Positions 8,780 through 18,504 of a stretch of 50,524 nt of DNA are shown here, one piece after another. The DNA comes from Wenzhouxiangellaceae bacterium (lineage in GTDB: Bacteria; Pseudomonadota; Gammaproteobacteria; Xanthomonadales; Wenzhouxiangellaceae), in the NCBI GenBank assembly GCA_018334995.1, contig JAGXKW010000020.1:1-50524 (forward strand), given 5' to 3'. How positions within the stretch are numbered: position 1 is the stretch's first letter; every line of letters starts with the position of its first letter. Position numbers and translations under genes: made by a program. The notes below the pieces were generated by a model. The model was not told the DNA's origin and did not search any database. It saw nothing but the letters and a program-made list of their open reading frames with translations.

Positions 8780-10618
8780 CTAGCGTTTTTTCGGCGCATA
8801 CAGGTCGGTGATTGTTCCTTCGAACATTTCGGCGGCCATCATTACCGATTCGCTGAGCGTCGGATGCGGGTGGATGGTCAGGCCGATGTCCTCGGCGGTC
8901 GCGCCCATTTCGATCGCAAGTCCGATTTCGGCGATCAGGTCGCCGGCGTGCATGCCGACCACGCCGCCGCCGACGACCCGGCCGGTCTTCTCGTCGAAAA
9001 TCAGCTTGGTGAGTCCTTCGGCGCGATCCATGCCCAGCGCACGGCCGCTGGCCGCCCACGGAAACTTGCCGACGCCGAAGTCCATCCCCTGTTCCTTCGC
9101 TTCGCGCTCGGTGAGGCCGGTCCAGGCGACTTCCGGATCGGTATAGGCCACCGACGGAATCACGCGCGCGTCGGCGGCGCGCTTTTCGCCGGCCGCGACT
9201 TCGGCGGCCACCTTGCCCTCGTAGCTGGCCTTGTGCGCCAGCATCGGCTGGCCGACGATGTCGCCGATGGCGAAGATATGCCCGACGTTGGTACGCATCT
9301 GGCCGTCGACGTCGATGAAGCCCTTGTCGCTGACTTTTACGCCGGCGGCGTCGGCGCCGATGCTGTCGCCGTTGGGCCGGCGGCCGACGCATACCAGCAC
9401 GCGGTCGAACTCGGCCGAGTCCGGCGCCTTGTCGCCCTCGAACCTGGCTTCCAGCGCGGAATCGCCGGCCCTGACCTCGGCCACCTTCGTTTTCAGATGA
9501 AACTCGACGCCCTGCTTTTTCATGTGCTGCTGCAGGGGCTTGACCAGGTCCGGATCGGCGCCGGCCATGAGCTGGTCGAGCATTTCCACGACCGTGACCT
9601 TCGAACCCAGCGCGCGATAAACGCAGGCCATTTCCAGGCCGATGATGCCGCCGCCGATGATCAGCAGCCGCTGCGGGATTTCCTCGAGTTCGAGCGCGCC
9701 GGTGGAGTCCATCACCCGCTCGTCGTCCCACGGAATGCCGGGAATCTCGATCACGCGCGAACCGGCGGCGATGATGCAACTGGCAAAGGAAAGCTTGCGC
9801 GTTTCTTCATCGTGCGCCACCGTGATTTCATGCGCACCGGTGAACTTGCCCGTGCCGGTAACGACTTCGACCTTGCGCTTCTTCGCCATGCCGGCCAGTC
9901 CACCGGTGAGCTTGCCGACGGTGTCGTTCTTGAATTTTCTGAGCGGGACGAGCTCGATCTCCGGTTCACCGAAGCTGACCCCGTGTTCGGCCAGGTGCGC
10001 GGCCGAATCGATGACCTGGCCGACGTGCAGCAGCGCCTTGGACGGAATGCAGCCGACGTTCAGGCAGACCCCGCCCAGCGAGTCGTAGCGCTCGATCAGT
10101 GCAACCTCGAGCCCGAGATCGGCGGCGCGGAACGCGGCCGAATACCCACCCGGGCCGGAGCCGAGCACGATCAGGTCGAAATCGTAATCGCCATCCGGCG
10201 ATTCGGTTCCCGAAGAACCGGTTTCGGATTTCCGGGTTCCGGTTTCCGGGGCGCCATCGGATGACGCGTCATCCTCCGATGCCTCGGCGCCGCCTTCCGA
10301 CTTCCGTTCATCGTCCACCGAATCCGCGCCGCCTTCTGCCGGCTTCGAGTCTTCTTCCGCCTCGCCCTCGCCCTCACCCTCGACCTCGACGACGCCGAGC
10401 ACATCGCCTTCGGAAACCTCGTCACCCTCGGACACCTTGAGTTCGATCAGCTTGCCGGCCTTCGACGAAGGCACTTCCATCGTCGCCTTGTCCGACTCGA
10501 GCGTGACCAGAGACTGCTCCTTCTCGATGACATCGCCCTCGGCGACCAGCACCTCGATCACCGGCACCTTGTCGAAGTCGCCGATGTCGGGGACCTTGAT
10601 TTCTGTTTTCTTTGTCAT
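8780..10618 (-). CDS. lpdA: Dihydrolipoyl dehydrogenase (E3) with N-terminal lipoyl domain
   Basis: Flavoprotein that reoxidises dihydrolipoamide with NAD+ in the pyruvate dehydrogenase complex. Residues 1-80 form a lipoyl domain with the modified lysine at position 44 (LESDKATMEVP). An acidic linker of about 65 residues follows. The FAD site GSGPGGYSAA starts near 153, and the redox pair is Cys185 and Cys190 in GGVCLNVGCIPSK. The C-terminal catalytic His is in TIHPHPTLSE. A total of 612 residues is longer than a plain E3 (about 475) because of the extra lipoyl domain, as known in Neisseria-type enzymes. It follows aceE and aceF on the same strand, completing the complex. The aceF-lpd gap holds an inverted repeat pair. 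Confidence 0.96.
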   Translation of the reverse strand: MTKKTEIKVPDIGDFDKVPVIEVLVAEGDVIEKEQSLVTLESDKATMEVPSSKAGKLIELKVSEGDEVSEGDVLGVVEVEGEGEGEAEEDSKPAEGGADSVDDERKSEGGAEASEDDASSDGAPETGTRKSETGSSGTESPDGDYDFDLIVLGSGPGGYSAAFRAADLGLEVALIERYDSLGGVCLNVGCIPSKALLHVGQVIDSAAHLAEHGVSFGEPEIELVPLRKFKNDTVGKLTGGLAGMAKKRKVEVVTGTGKFTGAHEITVAHDEETRKLSFASCIIAAGSRVIEIPGIPWDDERVMDSTGALELEEIPQRLLIIGGGIIGLEMACVYRALGSKVTVVEMLDQLMAGADPDLVKPLQQHMKKQGVEFHLKTKVAEVRAGDSALEARFEGDKAPDSAEFDRVLVCVGRRPNGDSIGADAAGVKVSDKGFIDVDGQMRTNVGHIFAIGDIVGQPMLAHKASYEGKVAAEVAAGEKRAADARVIPSVAYTDPEVAWTGLTEREAKEQGMDFGVGKFPWAASGRALGMDRAEGLTKLIFDEKTGRVVGGGVVGMHAGDLIAEIGLAIEMGATAEDIGLTIHPHPTLSESVMMAAEMFEGTITDLYAPKKR

Positions 10619-10841
10619 GATGGGTTACTCGCTCACATCGCTTTCCGGTCCACAGATGAACACGGATGAACACGGATAAAGAGCAAAGCATGGTTAATCA
10701 ACGAGTCTGCTCGAAGCGGAAAGCCTTTGGTACATTTACTCCCGTGTACCTATTGTCATGCTCCGCATCCATAACCGGTTTCGCTTTTCCTAATCCGTGT
10801 TCATCCGTGTTCATCCGTGGATAAAAAGAATTTTTTGACTT
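10619..10841. repeat. Intergenic inverted repeat pair (ATCCGTGTTC type) between aceF and lpd
   Basis: The 223-bp gap has no gene. A left arm at 10650-10680 and a right arm at 10791-10820 are nearly perfect reverse complements of about 30 bp, each made of the decamer ATCCGTGTTC repeated (right arm: ATCCGTGTTCATCCGTGTTC, then ATCCGTGG). Between them lies a short dyad, GGTACA at 10729-10734 and TGTACC at 10745-10750. The arms could fold the aceF-lpd transcript into a large hairpin. This decamer-repeat type occurs between genes in many unrelated bacteria, which is recollection, not a search. Confidence 0.8.
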
Positions 10842-12275
10842 TTACAGCATCAACCGCCGCACATCGCCCAGCACGTGACACAGATATTGGGTGAAGCGCG
10901 CCGCGTCGGCGCCGTCGATGACGCGGTGGTCATACGACAGCGACAGCGGCAGCATCAGGCGCGGCTCGAATTCTTCGCCGTTCCATACCGGTTTCGTTTC
11001 GGCCTTCGACACGCCCAGGATGGCGACTTCGGGCGCGTTGATGATCGGCGTGAAGGCTGTCCCGCCGATGCCGCCCAGGCTGGAGATGGACATGCAGCCG
11101 CCCTGCATTTCTTCTCTCGAAAGCTTGCCGTCGCGCGCCTTGCCGGAAAGCTCCGACAGGTCATGGGCCAGTTCCAGCAGGCTCTTGCTGTCGGCATCGC
11201 GGATCACCGGCACCATCAGGCCGTTGGGCGTGTCGACCGCCACGCCGACATGAAAGTACTTCTTGTAGACCAGCGACTCGCCGTCATTGGAAAGCGAGGT
11301 ATTGAATTTCGGGAACTTCTTGAGCCCCGCGACCACGGCCTTGATCATGAATACCAGCGGCGTCATCTTGGTGCCGGCTTCCTCGGCCTCGGGCTTGGCC
11401 GCCTTGCGAAAGGCTTCCATTTCGGTGATGTCGGCGGTGTCGAACTGCGTGACGTGCGGAATGGTCACCCAGTTGCGGTGCAGGGCCGGCCCGGAGATCT
11501 TCTGGATGCGCGAGAGCTTTTGTTCCTCGATCTCGCCGAATTTGGCGAAGTCGACTTTCGGCGGGGCCGCGACCTCCATGCCGCCGGCGCCGCCGGCCGC
11601 GCTCGCGCCGTCTGCCATGCGCGACTTGACGTGTTTTTTCAGGTCTTCCTCGGTGATCCGGCCGTGCTCGGCACTGCCCTCGACCTGCGACAGGTCGACG
11701 CCCAGTTCGCGCGCGAGCTTGCGCACCGCCGGCGAGGCGTGCGGGATGGAGGATGGATCGCGGCCCATTTCGACAAACGGGACGGGCGGGGCGGGCAGGT
11801 CGTCGGACTTGCCGGCCTCGGATTGCTCGGCGGAACGACCGGGCTTTTCGTCTTCTTCGGACTTTTCGGTTTCGGGTTTCCGGTTTCCGGTTTCCGGGGT
11901 GTCGCCGACCGACTCGTCTTCATCCGAAGCCTCTGACCCATCCTCGGACTTCCGGCCTTCCTCTTCCGACTTCGCTTCCCTGTCCCGGTCCTTTCCGTCC
12001 GAATCGTCGGCGTCGTCGCCCGAGTCAGCTTCGTCCTCGACCTCGACGATTCCGATCACGTCGCCTTCGGAAACCTCGTCGCCTTCGGAAACCCTGAGCT
12101 CGACCAGCTTGCCGCCCTTCGACGCGGGCACTTCCATGGTTGCCTTGTCCGACTCCAGCGTGACCAGCGACTGCTCTTCCTCGATCACGTCGCCCTCGGC
12201 GACCAGCACCTCGATGACCGGCACCTTTTCGAAGTCGCCGATGTCGGGTACCTTGATTTCCGTTTTTGTTGCCAT
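10842..12275 (-). CDS. aceF: Dihydrolipoamide acetyltransferase (E2) of pyruvate dehydrogenase
   Basis: Core subunit of the pyruvate dehydrogenase complex, moving acetyl groups from lipoamide to CoA. Residues 1-80 are a single lipoyl domain (Lys44 in LESDKATMEVP). The next part is a long acidic linker (about 80-165). The E1/E3-binding domain follows (HASPAVRKLARELGVDLSQV), then the catalytic acyltransferase domain ending SLSYDHRVIDGADAARF, with His450 and Asp454 as active-site residues. At 477 residues it has one lipoyl domain where E. coli has three; a second is supplied by E3. It is 223 bp upstream of lpd and 191 bp downstream of aceE. Its lipoyl domain is almost the same as that of lpd. 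Confidence 0.96.
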   Translation of the reverse strand: MATKTEIKVPDIGDFEKVPVIEVLVAEGDVIEEEQSLVTLESDKATMEVPASKGGKLVELRVSEGDEVSEGDVIGIVEVEDEADSGDDADDSDGKDRDREAKSEEEGRKSEDGSEASDEDESVGDTPETGNRKPETEKSEEDEKPGRSAEQSEAGKSDDLPAPPVPFVEMGRDPSSIPHASPAVRKLARELGVDLSQVEGSAEHGRITEEDLKKHVKSRMADGASAAGGAGGMEVAAPPKVDFAKFGEIEEQKLSRIQKISGPALHRNWVTIPHVTQFDTADITEMEAFRKAAKPEAEEAGTKMTPLVFMIKAVVAGLKKFPKFNTSLSNDGESLVYKKYFHVGVAVDTPNGLMVPVIRDADSKSLLELAHDLSELSGKARDGKLSREEMQGGCMSISSLGGIGGTAFTPIINAPEVAILGVSKAETKPVWNGEEFEPRLMLPLSLSYDHRVIDGADAARFTQYLCHVLGDVRRLML

Positions 12276-12466
12276 GGTTCGAATCTCGTTTTTTCGTAAC
12301 GTTTTGGCGTGATCGGCGGAGCCGGGTTTTAAATTTCAAGTTTCAAGTAAAGACAAATGCGTTCCTGCAAACCAGATTCCGGCAAACGCTCAAACAAGCG
12401 TCGGGCCCGACCCGCTTTTGACGTTAAACCTGACACCTGACGCTCAACACCTGAAACTGCCCAGCG
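12276..12466. other. Intergenic gap aceE-aceF with short tandem phrases
   Basis: No gene is seen in these 191 bp. The plus strand contains short repeated phrases, TTTCAAGTTTCAAGT near 12338-12352 and CCTGACACCTGACGCTCAAC from about 12429, followed by ACCTGAAAC. These look like degenerate simple repeats rather than regulatory sites. No convincing terminator or promoter was recognised. Confidence 0.5.
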
Positions 12467-15151
12467 CTAACTCGCGCTCGGCAAGGGCTTGTCCGGGTCG
12501 ACGCCGAGCTTTTCGCGCGCGGCGACCAGTTCGGATTCGCTGATTTCATCGCGCTGGTACAACCCGGCCATCGCCGTGTAGGCGACCTGGTAGCGGTCGA
12601 CCTCGAAGAACCTGCGCAGGTTTTCGCGCGTGTCCGAGCGGCCGAAGCCGTCGGTTCCAAGCACCAGGTAATCGCGCTGCGGAATGAATGCGCGCACCTG
12701 GTCGGCGTAGCTGCGCACGTAGTCGGTGGCCGCCACCACCGGGCCGTCGCGGTTGGCCAGCTGGCGGCCGATGTATGAATTTTCCCCCGGTTCTTCGGGC
12801 TTGATGCGGCTGCGCCGGCTGCTCGCCACCGCGTCCTTGCGCAGCTCGTTGAAGCTGGTGACCGACCAGATGTCGGACGCAACGTCGAACTGTTCGGCCA
12901 GGATGTCGGCCGCGGCGATCACCTCGTTGAGAATGGCACCGCTGCCCATCAACTGTACCCGCGCGCGTTTCCCGGAATCGTATGTCGATTCAGCGGCGCG
13001 GAACAGATACATGCCCTTGCGGATGCCTTCCTCGCAGCCTTCGGGCATCGCCGGGTGCTGGTAGTTCTCGTTCAGCGTGGTGATGTAGTAATAGACGTCT
13101 TCCTGGTCGCGGTACATGCGGCGCAGGCCGTCCTGGATGATGACGGCCAGTTCGTAACCGAAGGTCGGATCGTAGCTCACGCAGTTGGGAACGGTGCCGG
13201 CCAGCACGTGGCTGTGGCCGTCTTCGTGCTGAAGTCCCTCGCCATTCAGCGTGGTTCGGCCCGAGGTGCCGCCGATCAGGAATCCGCGCGCCCGCATATC
13301 GCCGGCCGCCCAGCACAGGTCGCCGACGCGCTGGAAACCGAACATCGAATAGAACGCATAGAACGGGATCATCGGCAGGCCATTGCTGGCATAGCTGGTG
13401 GCCGCGGCGATCCACGAGCTCATGGAGCCGGCCTCGGTGATGCCTTCCTGCAGCACCTGGCCGCCGGTGTCTTCCTTGTAGTACGCCAGCTGGTCGGAAT
13501 CCTCCGGCTCATAGAGCTGGCCCTGCGGGGCGTAGATGCCGATCTGGCGAAACAGACCTTCCATGCCGAAGGTGCGGCCTTCGTCGCAGATGATCGGCAC
13601 GACGTTCTTCTTGATGTTGTTGTCGCGCAACAGTACGGCAAGCACCCGCACGAACGCCATGGTGGTCGAAATCTCGCGCTCGCCCGACCCCTTGAGCACG
13701 CTCTCGAACGCATCCAGTTCCGGAATGGTCAGCGAGGGCACGTCGCTGTCGCGCCTGGGCAGGAAGCCGCCGAGCTCGGCGCGCCGCTGCTTCAGGTAGC
13801 GCACCTCGTCGGAATCCACGCCGGGGTGGTAGTACGGCACTTCGGCCAGGTCTTCGTCCGGGACCGGCACGTTGAAGCGGTCGCGGAAATACTTCACGCC
13901 CTCGTCGTCGAGCTTTTTCTGCTGGTGCGAAATGTTCTTGCCCTCGCCCGATTCGCCCAGCCCGTAGCCCTTGATGGTCTTGGCCAGGATCACGGTCGGC
14001 CGGCCTTCGTGGTGGGTCGCCTCGTGGTAAGCGGCATGGATCTTGTGCGGGTCGTGCCCGCCGCGGTTGAGGCGCCAGATGTCCTCGTCGCTCATGTCGG
14101 CGACCATTTCCTTGAGCTCGTCGTAGGCGCCGAAGAAATGTTCGCGCACGTAGGCGCCGTCCTGGGCCTTGTATTTCTGGTATTCGCCGTCCAGCGCCTC
14201 TTCCATTCGCCGGCGCAGCAGCCCTTTCTTGTCGCGCGCCAGCAGCGGATCCCAGTAGCTGCCCCAGATGACCTTGATGACGTTCCAGCCGGCACCCCGG
14301 AATACGCCTTCGAGTTCCTGGATGATCTTGCCGTTGCCGCGCACCGGTCCGTCCAGGCGCTGCAGGTTGCAGTTGACCACGAAGATCAGGTTGTCGAGTT
14401 TTTCGCGCCCGGCCAGCGAGATTGCGCCCAGCGATTCGGGTTCGTCGCATTCGCCGTCGCCCATGAAGCACCACACCTTGCGCTTGCCGGCGTCGGTCAG
14501 CTCGCGATTGGTCAGGTACTTCAGGAAACGGGCCTGATAGATGGCCATGATGGGCCCCAGGCCCATGGACACCGTGGGCAGCTGCCAGAAATCGGGCATC
14601 AGCCACGGGTGCGGATAGGAGCTCAGGCCATTGCCGTCGACTTCCTGGCGAAAGCCGTCGAGCCGGTCGGCGCTGAACCGGCCCTCCAGGAACGCACGGG
14701 CGTAGATGCCGGGCGAGGAATGACCCTGGATGTAGACCAGGTCGGCGCCGTCCGGGTGCTCCGGACCCTTGAAGAAGTGGTTGAAGCCGACGTCGTAGAG
14801 CGTGGCGGCCGAGGCGAAACTGGCGATGTGACCGCCCAGTTCACCGCCGCGCCGCGAGGCCCGCACCACGATTGCCATCGCGTTCCAGCGAATGATCGAA
14901 CGGATGCGCCGTTCCATCGCGCCGTCACCGGGCATGTTCGATTGGCGGTGCGGCGGAATGGTATTGATATAGGCCGTGGTCAGGTCGAACGGCAGGTGGG
15001 CGCCGGAGCGCCGCGCCAGCTCCACCAGGCGATCGAGCAGGAAATGCGCGCGCCCGGCGCCTTCCCGATCGATGACCGCCATCAGCGACTCGAGCCATTC
15101 ACGCGTTTCTTCCGGATACTGGTCTTTGGGATCTGGAAACTGGTCTACCAT
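12467..15151 (-). CDS. aceE: Pyruvate dehydrogenase E1 component, homodimeric type
   Basis: Thiamine-diphosphate-dependent decarboxylase that starts pyruvate conversion to acetyl-CoA. About 894 residues, the length of homodimeric AceE. The N terminus, MVDQFPDPKDQYPEETREWL, matches the AceE E2-binding region. The TPP site is visible as FMGDGECDEPESLGAISLAG, with VVNCNLQRLDGPVRGNGK. The transketolase-like middle domain has ICDEGRTFGMEGLFRQIGIY. The frame opens at 15214, but ATG at 15151 agrees with the family start. First gene of the aceE-aceF-lpd operon and divergent from an SDR gene, with 143 bp between. A TATGAT hexamer on the minus strand at 15285-15290 may be part of its promoter, though no clear -35 was found. 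Confidence 0.96.
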   Translation of the reverse strand: MVDQFPDPKDQYPEETREWLESLMAVIDREGAGRAHFLLDRLVELARRSGAHLPFDLTTAYINTIPPHRQSNMPGDGAMERRIRSIIRWNAMAIVVRASRRGGELGGHIASFASAATLYDVGFNHFFKGPEHPDGADLVYIQGHSSPGIYARAFLEGRFSADRLDGFRQEVDGNGLSSYPHPWLMPDFWQLPTVSMGLGPIMAIYQARFLKYLTNRELTDAGKRKVWCFMGDGECDEPESLGAISLAGREKLDNLIFVVNCNLQRLDGPVRGNGKIIQELEGVFRGAGWNVIKVIWGSYWDPLLARDKKGLLRRRMEEALDGEYQKYKAQDGAYVREHFFGAYDELKEMVADMSDEDIWRLNRGGHDPHKIHAAYHEATHHEGRPTVILAKTIKGYGLGESGEGKNISHQQKKLDDEGVKYFRDRFNVPVPDEDLAEVPYYHPGVDSDEVRYLKQRRAELGGFLPRRDSDVPSLTIPELDAFESVLKGSGEREISTTMAFVRVLAVLLRDNNIKKNVVPIICDEGRTFGMEGLFRQIGIYAPQGQLYEPEDSDQLAYYKEDTGGQVLQEGITEAGSMSSWIAAATSYASNGLPMIPFYAFYSMFGFQRVGDLCWAAGDMRARGFLIGGTSGRTTLNGEGLQHEDGHSHVLAGTVPNCVSYDPTFGYELAVIIQDGLRRMYRDQEDVYYYITTLNENYQHPAMPEGCEEGIRKGMYLFRAAESTYDSGKRARVQLMGSGAILNEVIAAADILAEQFDVASDIWSVTSFNELRKDAVASSRRSRIKPEEPGENSYIGRQLANRDGPVVAATDYVRSYADQVRAFIPQRDYLVLGTDGFGRSDTRENLRRFFEVDRYQVAYTAMAGLYQRDEISESELVAAREKLGVDPDKPLPSAS

Positions 15152-15294
15152 GAGTCGAATCCGTGCTTTTTTAGGTTGGCTGACGACGTTGAGCGACTTA
15201 TGCATTGCGCCCACGCTGCAGGGGAGCGACCCGCCGGACCCCGACAGGATCGCACCCGCACGCCGTGTGCGCCTTCGATGCGATCATACCAGTC

Positions 15295-16071
15295 ATGAGC
15301 ACAGGCAATGATCTCTGGCGGCTGGACGGCCGCATCGCACTGGTCACCGGCGCCTCGCGCGGCATCGGCCGGACCGTGGCCGAGGCGTTGGCCGAACGCG
15401 GCGCCGAAGTCTGGCTCATGGCGCGCGGCGCAGAAGCGCTGGAGCAAGCCGTGACCGAACTGAACCAACACGGCTACACCGCGCACGCGGCGTGCGGCGA
15501 TATTTCCGATGCCGATGCACGCACCAGCGCGGTGAACGCGATCAAAGCGCGGACGCCGCGGATCGACGTGCTGGTCAACAATGCCGGCTTCAACATCCGC
15601 AAGCCGGCGCTGGAACTTTCCGGCGGCGAAATCGACGCCGTGCTTCGAACCAACCTGCTGGCCTCGCTGGAACTGACCCGTGCGCTGCACCCGATGCTCC
15701 GGGCTTCGGGACGCGCCAGCGTGGTCAACGTCTCTTCGGTCGCCGGCCTGACGCACCTGCGCACCGGCGTCGCCTACGCCATGAGCAAGGCGGCGATGAA
15801 CCAGATGACGCGCAATCTGGCCGTCGAATGGGCCGGCGACGGCATTCGGGTCAATGCCGTGGCGCCGTGGTACATCGAAACCCCGCTCGCCGGACAGGTG
15901 CTGGCCGATCCGGACTATCTCGCCGAAGTGATCGCGCGCACGCCGCTGCGCCGCGTCGGGCGGCCTGAAGAGGTGGCCGCGACCATCGCGTTCCTGTGTA
16001 TGCAAGGCGCCGGCTACATCACCGGGCAGGTGATTCCGGTCGATGGCGGTTTTACGGTTTACGGGTTTTGA
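15295..16071 (+). CDS. Short-chain dehydrogenase/reductase, tropinone-reductase-like
   Basis: NAD(P)-dependent oxidoreductase of 258 residues. The cofactor loop TGASRGIG (residues 18-25), the NNAG motif (95-98) and the catalytic Ser147/148, Tyr161 and Lys165 (YAMSK) are all present. The C terminus, [19 protein letters not shown], is typical. Substrate unknown; the sequence resembles plant tropinone-reductase-like SDRs that also occur in bacteria. ATG at 15295 is chosen because [20 protein letters not shown] is a natural N terminus. It is divergent from aceE and followed by a bidirectional terminator. Confidence 0.88.
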   Translation: MSTGNDLWRLDGRIALVTGASRGIGRTVAEALAERGAEVWLMARGAEALEQAVTELNQHGYTAHAACGDISDADARTSAVNAIKARTPRIDVLVNNAGFNIRKPALELSGGEIDAVLRTNLLASLELTRALHPMLRASGRASVVNVSSVAGLTHLRTGVAYAMSKAAMNQMTRNLAVEWAGDGIRVNAVAPWYIETPLAGQVLADPDYLAEVIARTPLRRVGRPEEVAATIAFLCMQGAGYITGQVIPVDGGFTVYGF

Positions 16072-16174
16072 TCGGCAGCTGATTAGGGCACCTTGGCCGG
16101 GTGCGGGCAGCTTCTTAAATTCAACTTCCACGCTGGAGTGTGCACCAGCACCAATGAACACCCCTGACGAAAAA

Positions 16175-16200
16175 CGCGGCCCGAAGGCCGCGCTTTCTTT
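16175..16200. terminator. Bidirectional rho-independent terminator
   Basis: Stem CGCGGCC, loop CGAA, stem GGCCGCG, flanked by AAAAA on the left and CTTTCTTT on the right. It lies between the convergent SDR gene and the M13 peptidase gene and can stop both transcripts. Confidence 0.85.
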
Positions 16201-18304
16201 ACCAGATGCTCAACCGCTGCTCCGGCGGCAGCCAGAGCTCGGCCTCCTCGCCGACGTCGAAAGCGTCGTACCAGGCGCCCATGTTGCGCACGATGCCGTT
16301 GACGCGGTACTTCGGCGGACTGTGCGAATCGTTGATCAATCGGGAACGGCGCGATTCCTCGGTCTGCAGGTTGCGCCAGACCTGGGCCCAGCTCATGAAA
16401 AATCGCTGGTCGCCGGTGTAGCCGTCGAGCACCGGGGCTTCGCCGCCGTGGTGGGCGTCGAGGTACATGTGATAAGCGTGGTAGGCGATGGACAAGCCGC
16501 CCAGGTCGCCGATGTTCTCGCCCAGGGTCAACTCGCCGTTGATGTTCATGCCCTCGATGGGTTCGAAGGCGTTGTACTGTTCGACCAGCTGCACGGTCAG
16601 CGCCTCGAAGTTCTCGCGCGAGGCGTCGGTCCACCAGTTGCGCAGCACGCCGTCGGCATCGGACTTGGAGCCCTGGTCGTCGAAGCCGTGGCCCATTTCG
16701 TGGCCGATGACCGCACCGATTCCGCCGAAGTTGACGGCCGGGTCGGCGTGCGGATCGAAGAACGGCGGCTGCAGGATGCCGGCCGGGAAGACTATTTCGT
16801 TTTGCGTCGAGGAATAGTAGGCATTGACCATCTGCGGACTCATGAACCATTCCCAGTCGCGCGCCGGCTCGTCCAGCTTGGCGAGCGAGTCCTGCCACTG
16901 CCACTCCTGCAGCCGGCGGGTATTGCCGACCAGGTCGTCGGCGCTGAGCCGGACCGATGAATAGTCGTGCCAGCGCTCGGGAAATCCGACCTTGGGGGTG
17001 AACGCTTCCAGCTTGGCCAGCGCCTCGGCGCGGGTCTCGTCGTCCATCCAGTCCAGCGCGTTCAGCCGTTCGTCGAATGCCTGGCCGAGATAGCCGACCA
17101 GGTCGAGCATCTGGTCGCGGTACTCGGGCGGAAAGTGGCGCTCGACGTAGACCTTGCCGACCTGCTCGCGCAGCCGCGAGCTGACGAACCGGGTCGCGCG
17201 CTTGTCGCGCGGGCGCTGTTCATCGACTCCGTTGAGGCGCTTGCTGAACAGGTCGAAATGGGCCCGGGCATAGGGCTCGGCCAGCAGCGGCGCATGGTTG
17301 TTGATCCAGTGGAAGGCCTGATAGTCGGACCAGGTCGCGACCGGCGTTTCGGCAAACAGCGCGGCCAGCTGTTCGATCGCGCTGTCGGTCGCCACCACCA
17401 CTTCCTCGATGCCGTCCAGTTCGCGCTCGGCGAAGAAGGCGTCCCAGGAAAATCCCGGCGCCATTGCCTCGATCTCGGCCACCCGCATCAGGTTGTAGTT
17501 CGCCTCGCGGTCGCGGCGCTGGACGCGGGTCCAGTGCGCATCGGCGATTTTCATTTCCAGCGCCATGACATCCTCTGCGCGCCGCCGCGCATCGTCGATG
17601 CCGGCACGCTCGAAGGTGGCTTCGATGTAGTCGACGTAGGCCGCGCGATGGCCCGGAAACGGATCGTCGTCGCGCGCGTAGTAATCCTTGTCCGGCAATC
17701 CCAGGCCGCTCTGGCCCAGGTGCACCAGGTAGCGCTCGGGATTGCCGGAATCCAGGCTCACGTAGACGCCGGCAATCGACGTGGTTCCCGGACGCGCCAT
17801 CCAGCGGGCGACCGCTTCGTGGGATTCCAGCGCAAGCATTCGGTCGAACTCCTCACGAATCGGCTCCAGGCCCAGCGCGTCGATGCGGTCGGTGTCCAGG
17901 TAGGCCGCGTGCATCGCGCCGATCTGCGCGCGCGGATCGCCCGGCTCGGCGTCTGCTGCGGCGGCATCGGCGATGATTTCGGAAACCCGCTCCTCGGCTT
18001 CCAGCGAGAGCTCGGTGAACGCGCCGAAGCGCGAGAATCCACTCGGGATCTCGGAGCGCTCGAGCCAGCCGGCGTTGACGAAGGCGAAAAAATCGTCGCC
18101 CGGAGCGATCGTGTCGCTGACTTCCGACGCGTTCACGCCCCAATCGCCGATGCGCGCGGTCGGGTCCGGCTGCGCCGACGCACCGGCCTGCTGTTCCGCG
18201 GGCTCGACGCCTGCGTCCGCCACCGGGGTTTCGGCGTCTTGGTCGGCCGGCCCGCAGGCGGCCAGTGCCAGGCCGGTCAAGACCAGCAATATCCAGTTCT
18301 TCAT
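16199..18304 (-). CDS. M13 (neprilysin/PepO) family metallopeptidase, lipoprotein
   Basis: Zinc endopeptidase of 701 residues, probably exported and lipid-anchored. The N terminus MKNWILLVLTGLALAACGPA has a lipobox (LAAC, Cys17). The zinc motif HEMGH is at residues 535-539, with the third ligand Glu596 in GENIGDLGG. The substrate-binding NAYYSSTQNEIVFPAGILQP block is also present. Both M13 N- and C-terminal domains are complete. Members cleave short peptides outside the cytoplasm. A TATAAT hexamer on the minus strand at 18392-18397 may be a -10 box about 80 bp upstream of the start. It is divergent from glgC. Confidence 0.95.
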   Translation of the reverse strand: MKNWILLVLTGLALAACGPADQDAETPVADAGVEPAEQQAGASAQPDPTARIGDWGVNASEVSDTIAPGDDFFAFVNAGWLERSEIPSGFSRFGAFTELSLEAEERVSEIIADAAAADAEPGDPRAQIGAMHAAYLDTDRIDALGLEPIREEFDRMLALESHEAVARWMARPGTTSIAGVYVSLDSGNPERYLVHLGQSGLGLPDKDYYARDDDPFPGHRAAYVDYIEATFERAGIDDARRRAEDVMALEMKIADAHWTRVQRRDREANYNLMRVAEIEAMAPGFSWDAFFAERELDGIEEVVVATDSAIEQLAALFAETPVATWSDYQAFHWINNHAPLLAEPYARAHFDLFSKRLNGVDEQRPRDKRATRFVSSRLREQVGKVYVERHFPPEYRDQMLDLVGYLGQAFDERLNALDWMDDETRAEALAKLEAFTPKVGFPERWHDYSSVRLSADDLVGNTRRLQEWQWQDSLAKLDEPARDWEWFMSPQMVNAYYSSTQNEIVFPAGILQPPFFDPHADPAVNFGGIGAVIGHEMGHGFDDQGSKSDADGVLRNWWTDASRENFEALTVQLVEQYNAFEPIEGMNINGELTLGENIGDLGGLSIAYHAYHMYLDAHHGGEAPVLDGYTGDQRFFMSWAQVWRNLQTEESRRSRLINDSHSPPKYRVNGIVRNMGAWYDAFDVGEEAELWLPPEQRLSIW

Positions 18305-18504
18305 GGGACTTTATTCCGTTTCGAGAATCTATCGAGAATGTTGCGCCATCCCGGTCCGAGCGGGCCAGTGCCGGCGGTCATGTACCATTGAATTATATCG
18401 GATGACGCCGGCGACACGACGAGCGATCGGACTGTGCGGGCTTCAATGCCGCGCGGTCCACCAGGCCGGCGCAACTTGATTGATGATCCGGAAACGGAGT
18501 GATT

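Noticed and set aside
13055-15298. 747-residue plus-strand open frame opposite aceE
   Set aside because: Long antisense frame caused by high GC and codon bias of aceE; no recognisable domain and no ribosome site.
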